A DNA stretch of 25,811 nucleotides from Leptospiraceae bacterium (GCA_027485405.1 JAIXRB010000133.1:1-25811); one strand, 5' to 3'. Numbered from the stretch's first letter, positions 1 to 8,790 are shown. Notes: generated from the letters alone by a model not told the origin. Program-made: numbers and translations.

Positions 1-281
1 CAACCGATGAAACAAAGCACCCAAGCAATTGGATCGCTCATGGAGATTTCAAAAAAACCAAAATTCTCAAAAAGATAAAAGTAAGCACCTAAGCTAATCC
101 CTTTTTGGAATAAGCCCCAAAGCTGAGAAATGATTCCTGTGCTGAGATCCGCAATTGAATCGTTTAACCGATACAATTCTTTGTTTTGAAAGCGACCAAT
201 CGCAATTTCGATTCCGATCAATACAAAAAAAGCCGGTATTGCGAATGTGATAAAAGGTGGAGGTGTGAAAGTTTCCAGCAT
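1..281 (-). CDS. Sterol desaturase / fatty acid hydroxylase family membrane protein (N-terminal part)
   Basis: The first 93 codons of a gene leaving the window at the left edge. The frame is open from an ATG at 281 with no stop. The visible protein begins MLETFTPPPFITFAIPAF, a hydrophobic first segment (about residues 8-27). A short polar stretch follows (RFQNKELYRLNDSIADLSTG), then a second hydrophobic region. This beginning, with the R-x-N-D-x-I-A-D-L-x-x-G pattern, is familiar from bacterial sterol desaturase-family di-iron membrane enzymes. The His-box motifs that would prove the family lie outside the window, so the substrate is unknown. No Shine-Dalgarno is evident. The start lies 9 bases after the rsmA stop, so it is probably the next gene of the same operon. 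Confidence 0.65.
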   Translation of the reverse strand, partial: MLETFTPPPFITFAIPAFFVLIGIEIAIGRFQNKELYRLNDSIADLSTGIISQLWGLFQKGISLGAYFYLFENFGFFEISMSDPIAWVLCFIG

Positions 282-290
282 GGTAAATTA

Positions 291-1166
291 TTAGACTGGT
301 TCTGGGAAATTGGCAAGTATTTCCCGAAATAGGTTTTGAAAATCTGTCCTTTCTAGCTCCTCGGGTCTTTTTAAAAGCGAGATCTGGGTAGATTCCGAGG
401 CTATCCAAACTGCTTTCTGAAACTCTAGATTCTCTTGGGAAAAAGGAGATTCTTTTAAGCTAACTTTCATTTGCTTTCTTTTCCCCCAAAAAAGGCTTCT
501 GAGCAAAAGAGACCAGACTTCTATGTCTCTTTCGGTTTGAAAAAGAGCATTTCTATTGTCTGAGGGAGTGAAACGGATTAGGCTAGAATCCACTTTGGGA
601 GTGGGATAAAAAGACTTTCGATGCAAGGTCCGAAGTAATTCAACCTTACCAAACGCGGACAAAAAGACCGAAAGAGAAGAAATTTGATTGGTGATTCTTT
701 CTGCGAATTCCTTTTGTACAACGAATGCCGCTCCCACCAAAGACGTACATTTCTGAATGACGATGGTAATCAATTCAGATGTTAAATGATAGGGAAGGTT
801 TCCATAGACGAAAAGAGTTTCTTCAAATAAATGGGGCAAATGCAAGCGAGCATCACCTTCGTGTAAGATGACATTTGAATGATTTTGCAAGTACGTTTCC
901 TTTGCATGTTCAATAAAAGCACGATCAATTTCAAACAAATGCAAATCGTTTGGTAATTCTAAAAGGAAGCGAGTTAAAGAGCCGAGTCCAATTCCTATTT
1001 CAGCTACTTTCACATTTTTAGATAAATAAGGAACTCCAGCTTCGAAAACGATACGTAACAAATTAGAATCGATTAGAAAATTCTGACCGAATTGTTTCTG
1101 AGGTGCTAGGTTGTGGCTCTCTAAAAACTCTTTGATTTCAGTTTGTTTTAAATGCTGGGTGGGCAA
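291..1166 (-). CDS. rsmA: 16S rRNA (adenine1518-N6/adenine1519-N6)-dimethyltransferase RsmA
   Basis: RsmA (KsgA) uses S-adenosylmethionine to dimethylate two adjacent adenines near the 3' end of 16S rRNA late in 30S assembly. The 291-residue protein is close to the family length of about 270. It shows the N-terminal LAPQKQFGQNFLID signature (residues 20-33), SAM motif I as AEIGIGLGSLT (55-65, with Ile for the usual Pro), the acidic FEIDR (78-82), EGDAR (103-107), the catalytic NLPY motif (123-126) and the FYPTPKVDSSLIRF segment. The start is TTG at 1166, preceded five bases upstream by AGAGGA. No in-frame ATG precedes the conserved region. The start lies 29 bases inside the 3' end of the comEC-like gene, which suggests coupled translation. 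Confidence 0.95.
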   Translation of the reverse strand: MPTQHLKQTEIKEFLESHNLAPQKQFGQNFLIDSNLLRIVFEAGVPYLSKNVKVAEIGIGLGSLTRFLLELPNDLHLFEIDRAFIEHAKETYLQNHSNVILHEGDARLHLPHLFEETLFVYGNLPYHLTSELITIVIQKCTSLVGAAFVVQKEFAERITNQISSLSVFLSAFGKVELLRTLHRKSFYPTPKVDSSLIRFTPSDNRNALFQTERDIEVWSLLLRSLFWGKRKQMKVSLKESPFSQENLEFQKAVWIASESTQISLLKRPEELERTDFQNLFREILANFPEPV

Positions 1167-2928
1167 GAGCTTCCTCTACGTTAAGGATTACCCACTCTTC
1201 CGAAATCCCAAGGATTTTTTGCAAAGATTTCCAATCTGCGATGGTTTCTTTTGACCAGGGAGGCAAATCAATCAAGAGAATTCCTTTCTTCTCGGCTCTC
1301 AATACCTTCAAAAGAGGCACAACCTTTGTTCTATCCCCCGAATATCGTAAGAAGTGGCCCTCTTTCAGAAGCGGAATGGAGGGATTTCCGTTTTCAAAAG
1401 TAAATGTCTCGGACAGAATCTTCCAATCTTGGAAAATCTTTCGTTGGGAAGTTAAAACAATTCGATTCCCAAAGGGATTCTTATTTGCACAAGGTAGAGC
1501 CCAAGGCAAACAAGATTCTGATTCTAAATAGATAGTTTCGGCAGAATGGCAGATCGATTGCTTTTTCTCCCAAGCTTCTAATGCCTGTTTTGCATAGCAA
1601 TTGCCCAGGAAGGAAACCGTTTTTTGAACAGACAGTATCGCATTTCCTTTTCTAAAAAAAGAAAAAGTTCTGTTCTCAGGCGATGATTCTTTTTGCAAGA
1701 GATACACAAAAGGGAAGAAACCAATCACTAGAAACCATTTGAGGATTTGAACCTGTTTTACTTTCACTTTTGGAAAAACAAAGATTAGAGACAAGAGCAC
1801 AAAATACAAGATCAAAATTTCAAGTTTTGTTTCGTTCCATTGTTGGTAAAGGTTGGGAATGCGTTTGGCTTCCAAAAGAATTCGTAAAAAAATTCGCAAT
1901 AGTAAATCAGAGAATGACCAACTCAATTCACCAAACAATGGAATTTTGTCAATTAGCAAGCTGATGTACAAACTGGGCAATAGAAAACTGGAAATTGGGA
2001 TTGCTATCAGATTAACACCCAATCCCAAAAAAGAAAAAGAATGAAAGTAAACGGCAAGAATCGGGAAAGTAGCAAAAGAACAGGCGAAAGAAAGAATCAA
2101 GTTTTCCCGCCATAACGGAGAGTTTGCTTTAAACCCTGCTTCCAAATAGGGCTTGATCATAAAAATGCCAAAAACGGCACCAAAACTCAATAAAAACCCT
2201 GGTCTTCCAAAATCATTCGGAAAAAGAAACAAAACAATACATGCGGCAAACAGAAGCAAATCAACGGGAAAAGTCTTTCGGTAACTCAGTTTGGCGATTC
2301 CGATGTACAAAAAAAATAGAAATGCCCGAGTGAAAGAAACGGGAAAATCCAGACCCCAAAGGTAGACAAAGGCACAACCAAAAGAGAGTAGTGTTGGAAT
2401 ATGAGGATGAATCCTCGAAAAGGGTTTAAATACAAAACTTAAAAAAAGCAAGAAAACGCCGAGATGGAGTCCAGAAGCCGCAAACAAATGCAAAACTCCT
2501 GTTTCCTTTGCTGTTTTTTTCATTTCTTTGCTAAGATTGCTACCCCCACCTAAGACTAATGAAATGGATACAGATTGAAGTTCCTTTGGCATATTGGAAT
2601 GAGACAGCCTTTCTTGAACTTCTTTAACTAACCATTGATTTGGTTCTCGCGGAATGATTTTAGTTTGCTGAAACGGTCGCTTGTCTGGAAAAACTGTTAA
2701 CCAGATTGCCGCGACAAACATTCCATTTAAGAAATGTCTAATGAATCTTTTTCTGGACCAATCTCGAAACCAAGGAAGTAAATGCAAAGGCTGAGAAGCG
2801 ATTTCTCCTACAATCCAAATGGAAATGGGGTGGAACTTACCAGCTAAGGTGGCTAGGAAAATCGAACCGAGAGACAATTGCCCAAAAAAACTTACTGGCA
2901 ACAGTCTGGGTAATATTTGTCCTGCCAT
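1138..2928 (-). CDS. ComEC/Rec2-family membrane channel protein lacking a beta-lactamase domain
   Basis: ComEC proteins form the inner-membrane channel for single-stranded DNA uptake in transformation. The 596-residue protein has the competence-domain signatures: TGVLHLFAASGLHLG (about 143-157), SFTRAFLFF (198-206) and GFLLSFGAVFGI (244-255), within roughly ten hydrophobic segments from residue 145 to 410. Two or three further hydrophobic segments lie at the N-terminus. The last 180 residues are soluble but show no HxHxDH metal motif, so the metallo-beta-lactamase-like domain of full-length ComEC (776 residues in Bacillus) is absent or unrecognisable. The ATG at 2928 is the first possible start, because an in-frame TAG lies two codons upstream. 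It follows trpS after 66 bases. Natural competence is not established by this gene alone. Confidence 0.85.
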   Translation of the reverse strand: MAGQILPRLLPVSFFGQLSLGSIFLATLAGKFHPISIWIVGEIASQPLHLLPWFRDWSRKRFIRHFLNGMFVAAIWLTVFPDKRPFQQTKIIPREPNQWLVKEVQERLSHSNMPKELQSVSISLVLGGGSNLSKEMKKTAKETGVLHLFAASGLHLGVFLLFLSFVFKPFSRIHPHIPTLLSFGCAFVYLWGLDFPVSFTRAFLFFLYIGIAKLSYRKTFPVDLLLFAACIVLFLFPNDFGRPGFLLSFGAVFGIFMIKPYLEAGFKANSPLWRENLILSFACSFATFPILAVYFHSFSFLGLGVNLIAIPISSFLLPSLYISLLIDKIPLFGELSWSFSDLLLRIFLRILLEAKRIPNLYQQWNETKLEILILYFVLLSLIFVFPKVKVKQVQILKWFLVIGFFPFVYLLQKESSPENRTFSFFRKGNAILSVQKTVSFLGNCYAKQALEAWEKKQSICHSAETIYLESESCLPWALPCANKNPFGNRIVLTSQRKIFQDWKILSETFTFENGNPSIPLLKEGHFLRYSGDRTKVVPLLKVLRAEKKGILLIDLPPWSKETIADWKSLQKILGISEEWVILNVEEALAHPAFKTN

Positions 2929-2994
2929 GTCCTATATAGGCATGCTTTCGAAAGAATTGGCTAGGAGTAGAGAAAGAGAGGAAGAGATTCGGCT

Positions 2995-3960
2995 TTAAGT
3001 AGGTAGCCCTAGGATCGAGCGGATTTCTTTTATCTTGATCGAAGCCACAGATCTAGCTTTGTCCCGTCCTTGCCTTAGGACTTCTTGGACATAGGCTTCT
3101 TCTTTTGCTAAGCGTTCCCTTTCTTTCCGAAAAGGTTCAAAAGTAGCCAACACTTGATCGAGCAAAAGCTTTTTTAGATCACCATAGCCCTTTCCTCCCT
3201 TTTTGTATTCGGAAGAAAGCTGTTCTTTCTCATTTTTACCTAGAAAAAGCGAATGAATCTGAAAGATAATGGAAGTTTCGGGGTCTTTTGGTTCATCAAT
3301 GCCTTTTGAGTCGCTCACAATCGACATGATTGATTTTTTAAGTCCTTTTTCCGAATCAAACAGGTTGATTGTATTCTTATAGGATTTTGACATTTTTGCG
3401 CCATCGGTGCCTGGCACGATTGCGGTTTCTTCCGCTATGTCTGGCTCTGGCAATTGAAAGGCAGGTCCAAACTGTGAATTAAACTTTTCTGCAATGTCTC
3501 GGGCAAACTCTAAATGTTGCTTTTGGTCCTTTCCCACAGGGACTTTCTCGCTCGAAAAGAGTAAGATGTCAGCCCCCATTAAAATGGGGTAGATAAAGAG
3601 CCCGCCGCTAGGCGAAAATCCCTTTGCCACTTTGTCTTTGTAAGAATGGGCAAGCTGTAATTGAGGAACTGTTATACACTGTGAAAGGATCCAAGTCAGT
3701 TCGTTTACTTCGGGAACTTCACTTTGGATCCAAAACACTGTTTGCTTGGGATCAACACCCAAAGCAAGTAAATCGAGTACGGCATCATTCGTAAATTGCA
3801 CCAAACTCTCTTTATTCTGAAAAGTAGTTAATGAATGTAGATTGGCAACAAAGAGAAACAATTCTTCTTTGGATTGGTAGTCTAGGATCTTTTTAATTGC
3901 GGAAAAGTAATTGCCCAGGTGCAAACTGCCCGAGGGCTGAAGCCCAGTGAGAACTCTCAT
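2995..3960 (-). CDS. trpS: Tryptophanyl-tRNA synthetase
   Basis: TrpS charges tRNA-Trp with tryptophan in the cytoplasm. The 321-residue length is normal for the bacterial enzyme. The class I ATP-binding HIGH box is seen as GSLHLGNY (residues 11-18), after the GLQPSG motif typical of TrpS. The KMSKS loop is exact at residues 189-193 (GAKMSKSYKN). The VPVGKDQKQHLEFARDIAEKFN segment is the usual tRNA/Trp-binding region. The ATG overlaps the TGA of the upstream 682-residue gene (ATGA, 4 bases) with GGA just ahead, so translation is probably coupled. No leader peptide or T-box-like structure is possible here, because no intergenic space exists. Confidence 0.97.
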   Translation of the reverse strand: MRVLTGLQPSGSLHLGNYFSAIKKILDYQSKEELFLFVANLHSLTTFQNKESLVQFTNDAVLDLLALGVDPKQTVFWIQSEVPEVNELTWILSQCITVPQLQLAHSYKDKVAKGFSPSGGLFIYPILMGADILLFSSEKVPVGKDQKQHLEFARDIAEKFNSQFGPAFQLPEPDIAEETAIVPGTDGAKMSKSYKNTINLFDSEKGLKKSIMSIVSDSKGIDEPKDPETSIIFQIHSLFLGKNEKEQLSSEYKKGGKGYGDLKKLLLDQVLATFEPFRKERERLAKEEAYVQEVLRQGRDKARSVASIKIKEIRSILGLPT

Positions 3961-6005
3961 TCTTCCGGTTTTTCTTCTTCCGGTGCTGGTGCCGCTTCTG
4001 GCTCTGCGTTTTGAGACTTTTTGCGTCGTCCCGAAGTAGCGCTAGCGACATCAAACTTTGAATAAGTGAGTCTCTCGTACTCTTTGTGCATCTTTTCTAG
4101 GTCTTGGTCAATCTTTTTATGTGCTGTTAGCTTTGCTGTGGTTTGGGTATCTTTGAAGATAACGGCAAAATTGTACAAATACTTAGTCATTTGAAAAAAG
4201 ACTTCTTCAACAGTTTGTCCATGAATGCGTTCCCTGGACAAAAAAGTCTTTTCATAAAATGGCAAAAACCTTTGTGAAATCTTAAAATCATCAATCGGCT
4301 TATCTTTAAGTGTAGCTAGCCTTTCTGAGACTTTTCCACCTTTTGATGATTGAATCGCCATCAAATGGTTTTCATAAATTGTATTCATTTTATTGGCAAA
4401 ATTGCCAAAGAATTCAGAAGCCTCGGCGATAGTTGCTAAGATCGCTGTTACGATCTGATCTGTCGCTCCATTCGTAAAATCTGCATTGAACTGCTGGAAA
4501 TTGTACTGAAAACTTGGGAATTTTCGATTGAATCCGTCTAGCGAACGAACCACGCCATTCATAGATTCAATCTCGTTTCGGAATAGTCCAGGTTGAATCA
4601 GTAATGCTTCTTGGACCGCACCCTTATCCCCAACTTTTACATAGCCTTCAAGTAAACTGATATAAACATTTTGAAAGTCTCGAACCAATAAGTAGAGCAG
4701 TTTGTGAGGCATTGATTTGAATGCATTCTTAACAGATTGAACCCTGGCTTGTTCTGGCATATGTCTGCCCATATAGTCGTCTACAATAGGATTCAAAAAT
4801 TCGAAGCTTAGTTTTCCTTTCTCATCTATGGAAAAATAGCGTTCACGCATGTTTTGAAGTTCATCTTTCTTGTAGATTCGAGTGGTTATATCATCTGCAA
4901 TCTTTGCAACGGTGATCTCGACTTCTTTCTGTACTTCGGGAGAGGCAATAAATTTGTTCTCCTGCATAGGAGGAACTTTCAATTCTGCTACAATTTCTTC
5001 CCAGGAGTAAAACTTCTTTCGAGATACTGTATAAAACGCCATTAGAGCTTCAGAAAGTTTTGGTTTGCTGTTTTCTAAGTTCAAACCATAGTTTACACCA
5101 ATCATAATTGTGTTCTGCTTTCCACTTAGCTTTTCATCTTGCTTTAAGAGTGTAGGAAGGTTTTCTATAATGATACTTTTTGCGTCGGCCCTTTGCAAAA
5201 GTCGAATGTAGAACATTTGCATTTTTAAGGAACGATCTAGAAAAATGTCGGGTGAGATTTTGTCGATGAATAAAGCATCTAGCGAAACAAAGGCGTTAAA
5301 GAATTTGCAATAATTTGAAATTACATTATAGACTAGAGGTGTCCAAATCCGCCAGCCTTGTTGGTCAGCTACTCGCAAACCTTGGATTGTCGGTAAAATG
5401 ATATCTTCTTTTAGTCCACGAAACAGCTTTTCAACAGAACCTGAAACTACAGGGTTTCTACCAAACAGCCCAATTTCGATAGCTCCTGTTTCTTTGGCGA
5501 ATTTTGTAATCGAATTGGGGCCAGATCCTCCGCCTCCACCAAACAAGCCACTTAAAAATCCTCCACCAGCTTTGCCTTCCTTGTCCTTCTCTTTTTCTTT
5601 CTTTTTCTTATGTTCTCCGTTAGAGGCAGTGCCCGAGTCTTCGTCGGATTCTTCTGATCCAGCTTTGGCAACTATTTTTTGTTTAACGACCTCAACAGTC
5701 CCGGTAGAAGAATCAGCAGGTCTTTTCGGTTTTGCTTCCGATTTAGCTGGTTCTTTTTTGATTTCTGGTCCAGCTCCACCAAATAGAGAGAAGGTAGGCT
5801 TTTCTTTCTGTGGTTCTTTTTTTTCTTCTGGTTTGTTCTTTTTGCCGTAGTCTTCATCGATTTTTTTGATCAAATCAATTCGAATGAAGACATCATTCGA
5901 TCTCTGAATTGCATCATCAATCAACTGTTGGTGTTCAGGGGAACGTTGTTTGCGATACAAATCCGCGAAAACCTTATGTGCCTCTGTGCGAGATACGGGG
6001 GACAT
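3957..6005 (-). CDS. Conserved-looking cytoplasmic protein of unknown function with charged linker
   Basis: I do not recognise the family of this 682-residue protein. It has a short N-terminal helical part (residues 1-53), then a long low-complexity linker (54-165). The linker is rich in Lys, Glu, Pro and Ser with a run of KKKKEKEKDKE and a Gly-rich patch FLSGLFGGGGGSG. A large region without low complexity follows (about 166-640), mostly predicted helical by eye and with no signal peptide or membrane segment. The C-terminal tail is Pro/Ala/Glu-rich (about 660-682). AAGGA ending six bases before the ATG lies in the last codons of the lolA-like gene, which stops 2 bases upstream. Its end overlaps trpS by 4 bases. 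The architecture suggests a cytoplasmic scaffold or regulator, but that is only a guess. Confidence 0.9.
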   Translation of the reverse strand: MSPVSRTEAHKVFADLYRKQRSPEHQQLIDDAIQRSNDVFIRIDLIKKIDEDYGKKNKPEEKKEPQKEKPTFSLFGGAGPEIKKEPAKSEAKPKRPADSSTGTVEVVKQKIVAKAGSEESDEDSGTASNGEHKKKKEKEKDKEGKAGGGFLSGLFGGGGGSGPNSITKFAKETGAIEIGLFGRNPVVSGSVEKLFRGLKEDIILPTIQGLRVADQQGWRIWTPLVYNVISNYCKFFNAFVSLDALFIDKISPDIFLDRSLKMQMFYIRLLQRADAKSIIIENLPTLLKQDEKLSGKQNTIMIGVNYGLNLENSKPKLSEALMAFYTVSRKKFYSWEEIVAELKVPPMQENKFIASPEVQKEVEITVAKIADDITTRIYKKDELQNMRERYFSIDEKGKLSFEFLNPIVDDYMGRHMPEQARVQSVKNAFKSMPHKLLYLLVRDFQNVYISLLEGYVKVGDKGAVQEALLIQPGLFRNEIESMNGVVRSLDGFNRKFPSFQYNFQQFNADFTNGATDQIVTAILATIAEASEFFGNFANKMNTIYENHLMAIQSSKGGKVSERLATLKDKPIDDFKISQRFLPFYEKTFLSRERIHGQTVEEVFFQMTKYLYNFAVIFKDTQTTAKLTAHKKIDQDLEKMHKEYERLTYSKFDVASATSGRRKKSQNAEPEAAPAPEEEKPEE

Positions 6006-6007
6006 GA

Positions 6008-6592
6008 TTATTCCTTCTGGTTCAGGGGATTTTCGACGATTTGAGAGCTGGTGGGAGGCTGGAAATTAAAAAGACCAGTCCCAAGCCCTAAGTTTGTAGC
6101 GATTCCAGATAAGGCGATCTCTGTTACGTCTTCGGAATCCTTTTTCTTCATCTTTATTAATCTCGGCATATCATTCTCGTTTACAATGAAAATGATTTCG
6201 TTCATTTTTTTATCGTTGGAGAGCAGACGAAAGGTTCTTCCCGAAAGTGTGACAGTCTCATAACCCGAAAATAGCCCAGCAAGTCCGCCCGAAACCCCTT
6301 TTAGATCTTGTCGCCCAGAAATCCCTGAATCTGGGTTGTAGAACCAAAGAACCTTGCCATTGGAACTTAAGATTCTGCCGTCGTTCCAACGAACATGCAA
6401 TTGATATGGGTTTTTGTAAGACAAAGTACCTGTGAGCGTACCATTGATAGTAATGGATGCCCTCAAGCTTTCAACAGTGTTTAGTTTAGCTAATACGGAG
6501 GAGAGCCGCTCTTTTCCGTCTTGGGAATCCGCCAGAACAGGCAAGCATCCCAAGAGGAAAAAAAAGAGTATGTACTTCTTTAGGCGAAGCAC
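6008..6592 (-). CDS. LolA-like outer-membrane lipoprotein carrier
   Basis: LolA-family proteins shuttle lipoproteins across the periplasm. After a signal peptide (KKYILFFFLLGCLPVLA) come the usual LolA elements. These are a helix with LSSVLAKLNTVESLRA, strands including GTLSYKNPYQLHVRWNDG, the SNGKVLWFYNPDSG pattern (family: D-G-x-x-x-W-x-Y-x-P), and a helical GGLAGLFSGYET insert. The length of 194 residues is normal. The leader can be read two ways: LLG-Cys16 fits a lipobox, while VLA-Asp22 fits signal peptidase I as in classical LolA. The start is GTG at 6592 with a weak GGA nearby, and no better start exists. It sits 11 bases after etfA and 2 bases before the next gene. Confidence 0.82.
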   Translation of the reverse strand: MLRLKKYILFFFLLGCLPVLADSQDGKERLSSVLAKLNTVESLRASITINGTLTGTLSYKNPYQLHVRWNDGRILSSNGKVLWFYNPDSGISGRQDLKGVSGGLAGLFSGYETVTLSGRTFRLLSNDKKMNEIIFIVNENDMPRLIKMKKKDSEDVTEIALSGIATNLGLGTGLFNFQPPTSSQIVENPLNQKE

Positions 6593-6603
6593 GATTCCAG
6601 GGA

Positions 6604-7563
6604 TTAACCTAGAACTTTTTTAAACTCAGACGTCAATGCAGGAACTACTTCAAAGAGGTCAGCTACAACTCCGTAGGTTGCTACTTTGAAAATAGGTGCA
6701 TCTGGATCTTTGTTGATAGCTACGATGTACTTGGAAGATCCCATTCCAGCTAAGTGCTGAATGGCTCCAGAGATTCCACAAGCAATATAGCAGTTTGGGG
6801 AGACGGTTTTGCCAGTTTGTCCCACTTGGTGTGAATGCGAAATCCATCCAGCATCTACAGTTGCTCTAGAAGCTCCGAGTGCCGCACCAAGAGTATCAGC
6901 TAAACCTTGTAGCATGGGCCAGTTTTCTGGGCCTTTGATTCCCCGGCCGCCAGATACGATGATAGAAGCATCAGCTAACTGCACTTTGTTTCCGCCAGAA
7001 AGATCTTTTGAGATGCTTTTGGATTTAACAGAACCAGCCGCGGCGCTAGACTTTTCAACTGCACCAGCTCCTTCTTTTGTAGTAACTTCTTGGGAGTTTG
7101 CACGAATGGTAAACATTTGGATATCCGAAGATACTTTGATGTTTGCATAGGCTTTTCCAGAGTAGATCGGCTTCTTTCCAATGACTTTGTTTCCATCAAG
7201 TGTGATGCCTACAACGTCAGCCACTATGCCTGCGTTTGCTTTGATGGCCACTCGAGCGGAGTATTCTTTACCCTGGGAAGAATGTGGCATAAGCACAACA
7301 CCTGGTTTTTTTTCCTGAATAACAGCAAAAATACCGTTTGCGTATGCCTCTGGATTGAAATCGCCTAAAGCGGCACCAATGATGGTGTCTGCTCCCGCGG
7401 CTTTCAATTCACCAGCGTATTTGTCAGGTGAGTCAGTGAGCAAAAGAGCATGCACTTTTCCACCAGAAGCATCTGCAATCTTTCGACCTGCAGAAGTGAG
7501 TTCTCTAGAGATCTTTTTGAGTTCTCCGTCTTTGATTTCTCCAACGATTAAAACATCAGCCAT
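6604..7563 (-). CDS. etfA: Electron transfer flavoprotein, alpha subunit
   Basis: EtfA and EtfB form a soluble FAD (plus AMP) heterodimer that accepts electrons from acyl-CoA dehydrogenases and similar enzymes and passes them to the quinone pool via ETF:quinone oxidoreductase. The 319-residue protein has the N-terminal nucleotide-binding fold. Its C-terminal FAD domain carries SGGRGIKGPENW, the LGAALGASRATVDAGW stretch, the HQVGQTGKTVSPNCYIACGISGAIQHLAG core and AINKDPDAPIFKVATYGVVAD. These are near-consensus for the family. The ATG is preceded by AAGGAG at seven bases. etfB ends 12 bases upstream. The quinone oxidoreductase partner is not in this window. Confidence 0.97.
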   Translation of the reverse strand: MADVLIVGEIKDGELKKISRELTSAGRKIADASGGKVHALLLTDSPDKYAGELKAAGADTIIGAALGDFNPEAYANGIFAVIQEKKPGVVLMPHSSQGKEYSARVAIKANAGIVADVVGITLDGNKVIGKKPIYSGKAYANIKVSSDIQMFTIRANSQEVTTKEGAGAVEKSSAAAGSVKSKSISKDLSGGNKVQLADASIIVSGGRGIKGPENWPMLQGLADTLGAALGASRATVDAGWISHSHQVGQTGKTVSPNCYIACGISGAIQHLAGMGSSKYIVAINKDPDAPIFKVATYGVVADLFEVVPALTSEFKKVLG

Positions 7564-7575
7564 GGTTTTTCTCCT

Positions 7576-8337
7576 TTAGATTACTTTAGCTTCTTCACGA
7601 AGCGCTTTCACAAGTTGTTGAGCGAAGCCATTTGCATCGCCTGCTTCCAGTTTTCGTCCTGCGATTCGAGGTGGAGGTGGCTCCAAAGAGACAACTTCTA
7701 ATTTGGAAGGGGTAACACCTAGATCCTCTGGTTTTTTTATTTTTATAGGTTTCTTTTTCGCAGACATAATTCCTTTCAAGCTAGGGTATCGCGGTTCGTT
7801 CAATCCTTTTTGAGCAGTCACTGCCACTGGTGTCGTTGTTTCAACGACTTCGGTTCCGCCTTCGATTTCTCGAGTTGCCGTTACCTTTGTACCGTCGATT
7901 TCAAGTTTAAGAGCCATAGCGATATGAGAGATACCGAGTCTTTCTGCGATTTGCAAAACGACCTGGGAGCTGTCTGTATCTATGGACTGACGTCCACCGA
8001 TGACCAAATCAGCATTCTCAGATTTTACAAAGTTTGCAATCAGTTCGGAAGTAAATGTGGAGTCAAAGGTGTCATACTGATCCACTTTGATGTGAACAGC
8101 TTTATCAGCACCCATGGCAAAAGCAGTACGAAGTGCTTCCACAACTCGATCTGGACCTAAAGAGACGGCAATCACTTCGCCACCACTTTTTTCACGGATT
8201 CGAATGCCTTCTTCAATCGCAAACTCATCATAAGGCGAAATGATCCATTTCACGCCCGCTTCATTAATAGATTTATCGCCGACTTTGATATTTGTTTCTG
8301 TGTCGGGAACCTGTTTTACAAGTACAACAATTTTCAT
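7576..8337 (-). CDS. etfB: Electron transfer flavoprotein, beta subunit
   Basis: The beta subunit binds AMP and supports the FAD in EtfA. The sequence is classic: MKIVVLVKQVPDTE at the start, ISPYDEFAIEEGIRIRE, LGPDRVVEALRTAFAMGADKAVHI and the DLVIGGRQSIDTDSSQV loop. The conserved PRYPSLKGIMSAKKKPI segment near residue 190 also matches. Length is 253 residues, normal for the family. The start is ATG at 8337 with AAGGA almost touching it (one base), so the ribosome site may instead use the GGGG a few bases earlier. The 68 bases upstream show no promoter I would trust, so the operon may begin here or be reached by readthrough from the small membrane protein gene. Confidence 0.97.
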   Translation of the reverse strand: MKIVVLVKQVPDTETNIKVGDKSINEAGVKWIISPYDEFAIEEGIRIREKSGGEVIAVSLGPDRVVEALRTAFAMGADKAVHIKVDQYDTFDSTFTSELIANFVKSENADLVIGGRQSIDTDSSQVVLQIAERLGISHIAMALKLEIDGTKVTATREIEGGTEVVETTTPVAVTAQKGLNEPRYPSLKGIMSAKKKPIKIKKPEDLGVTPSKLEVVSLEPPPPRIAGRKLEAGDANGFAQQLVKALREEAKVI

Positions 8338-8405
8338 TCCTTAACCCCGTTTATTGCGGTTTACCTAAGACAAGGAAATGATAAGAGAACGAAATTGCTA
8401 GCTTT

Positions 8406-8771
8406 TTATTCAGAGAAAAAGATGTATTTGGACACGTTATAGCAATAAACGATCCAAAAAACTACAACGAGGACATTTGCATCCGATTGCAAATAAATGG
8501 AGAGCCCTACCGCCAAGGGTAGACAAAGAAAAAAGACATAAGCCAAAAAAATATAGAGATGAGGGAAGGAGCGAGGCCTCGAAGGAAACTCTCTTAAAAC
8601 CTGGATAAGGGCAAAAACCTTAAAAACCCCGGTAGACTGCTCAGCCATGGCTCTCTTGCCTAAAAACAAGAAACCCAAAAAGGTAAGAAAGACTGCTAGA
8701 GATGCTACCATATAAGGGCAGAATTCTGTCCGCCAATTGTCTTGGAAAGCTGAAATCGGGAAATATACCAC
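8406..8771 (-). CDS. Small membrane protein of unknown function
   Basis: A 121-residue protein I do not recognise. It shows three or four hydrophobic segments: MVASLAVFLTFLGFLFLG (about 21-38), an amphipathic stretch near 48-58, then HLYIFLAYVFFLCLPLAVGLSIYL (about 71-94) and NVLVVVFWIVYCYNVSKYIFF (about 98-118). Arg/Lys-rich loops flank the middle. The start is GTG at 8771, four bases after GGAG. A later start at Met21 is possible and would remove a short polar N-terminus. It lies 19 bases downstream of the barrel-protein gene, so the two are probably co-transcribed. Confidence 0.7.
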   Translation of the reverse strand: MVYFPISAFQDNWRTEFCPYMVASLAVFLTFLGFLFLGKRAMAEQSTGVFKVFALIQVLREFPSRPRSFPHLYIFLAYVFFLCLPLAVGLSIYLQSDANVLVVVFWIVYCYNVSKYIFFSE

Positions 8772-8790
8772 CTAACTCCGGAATGGAGTT

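Noticed and set aside
94..408. 104-codon minus-strand open frame at the left edge
   Set aside because: It overlaps the desaturase start and the end of rsmA in another frame; the desaturase frame is continuous and hydrophobic in the expected pattern.
5398..5850. 150-codon plus-strand open frame rich in Ser, Pro and Phe
   Set aside because: It is the complement of the Lys/Glu/Gly-rich linker of the 682-residue protein, so its openness is explained by low complexity.
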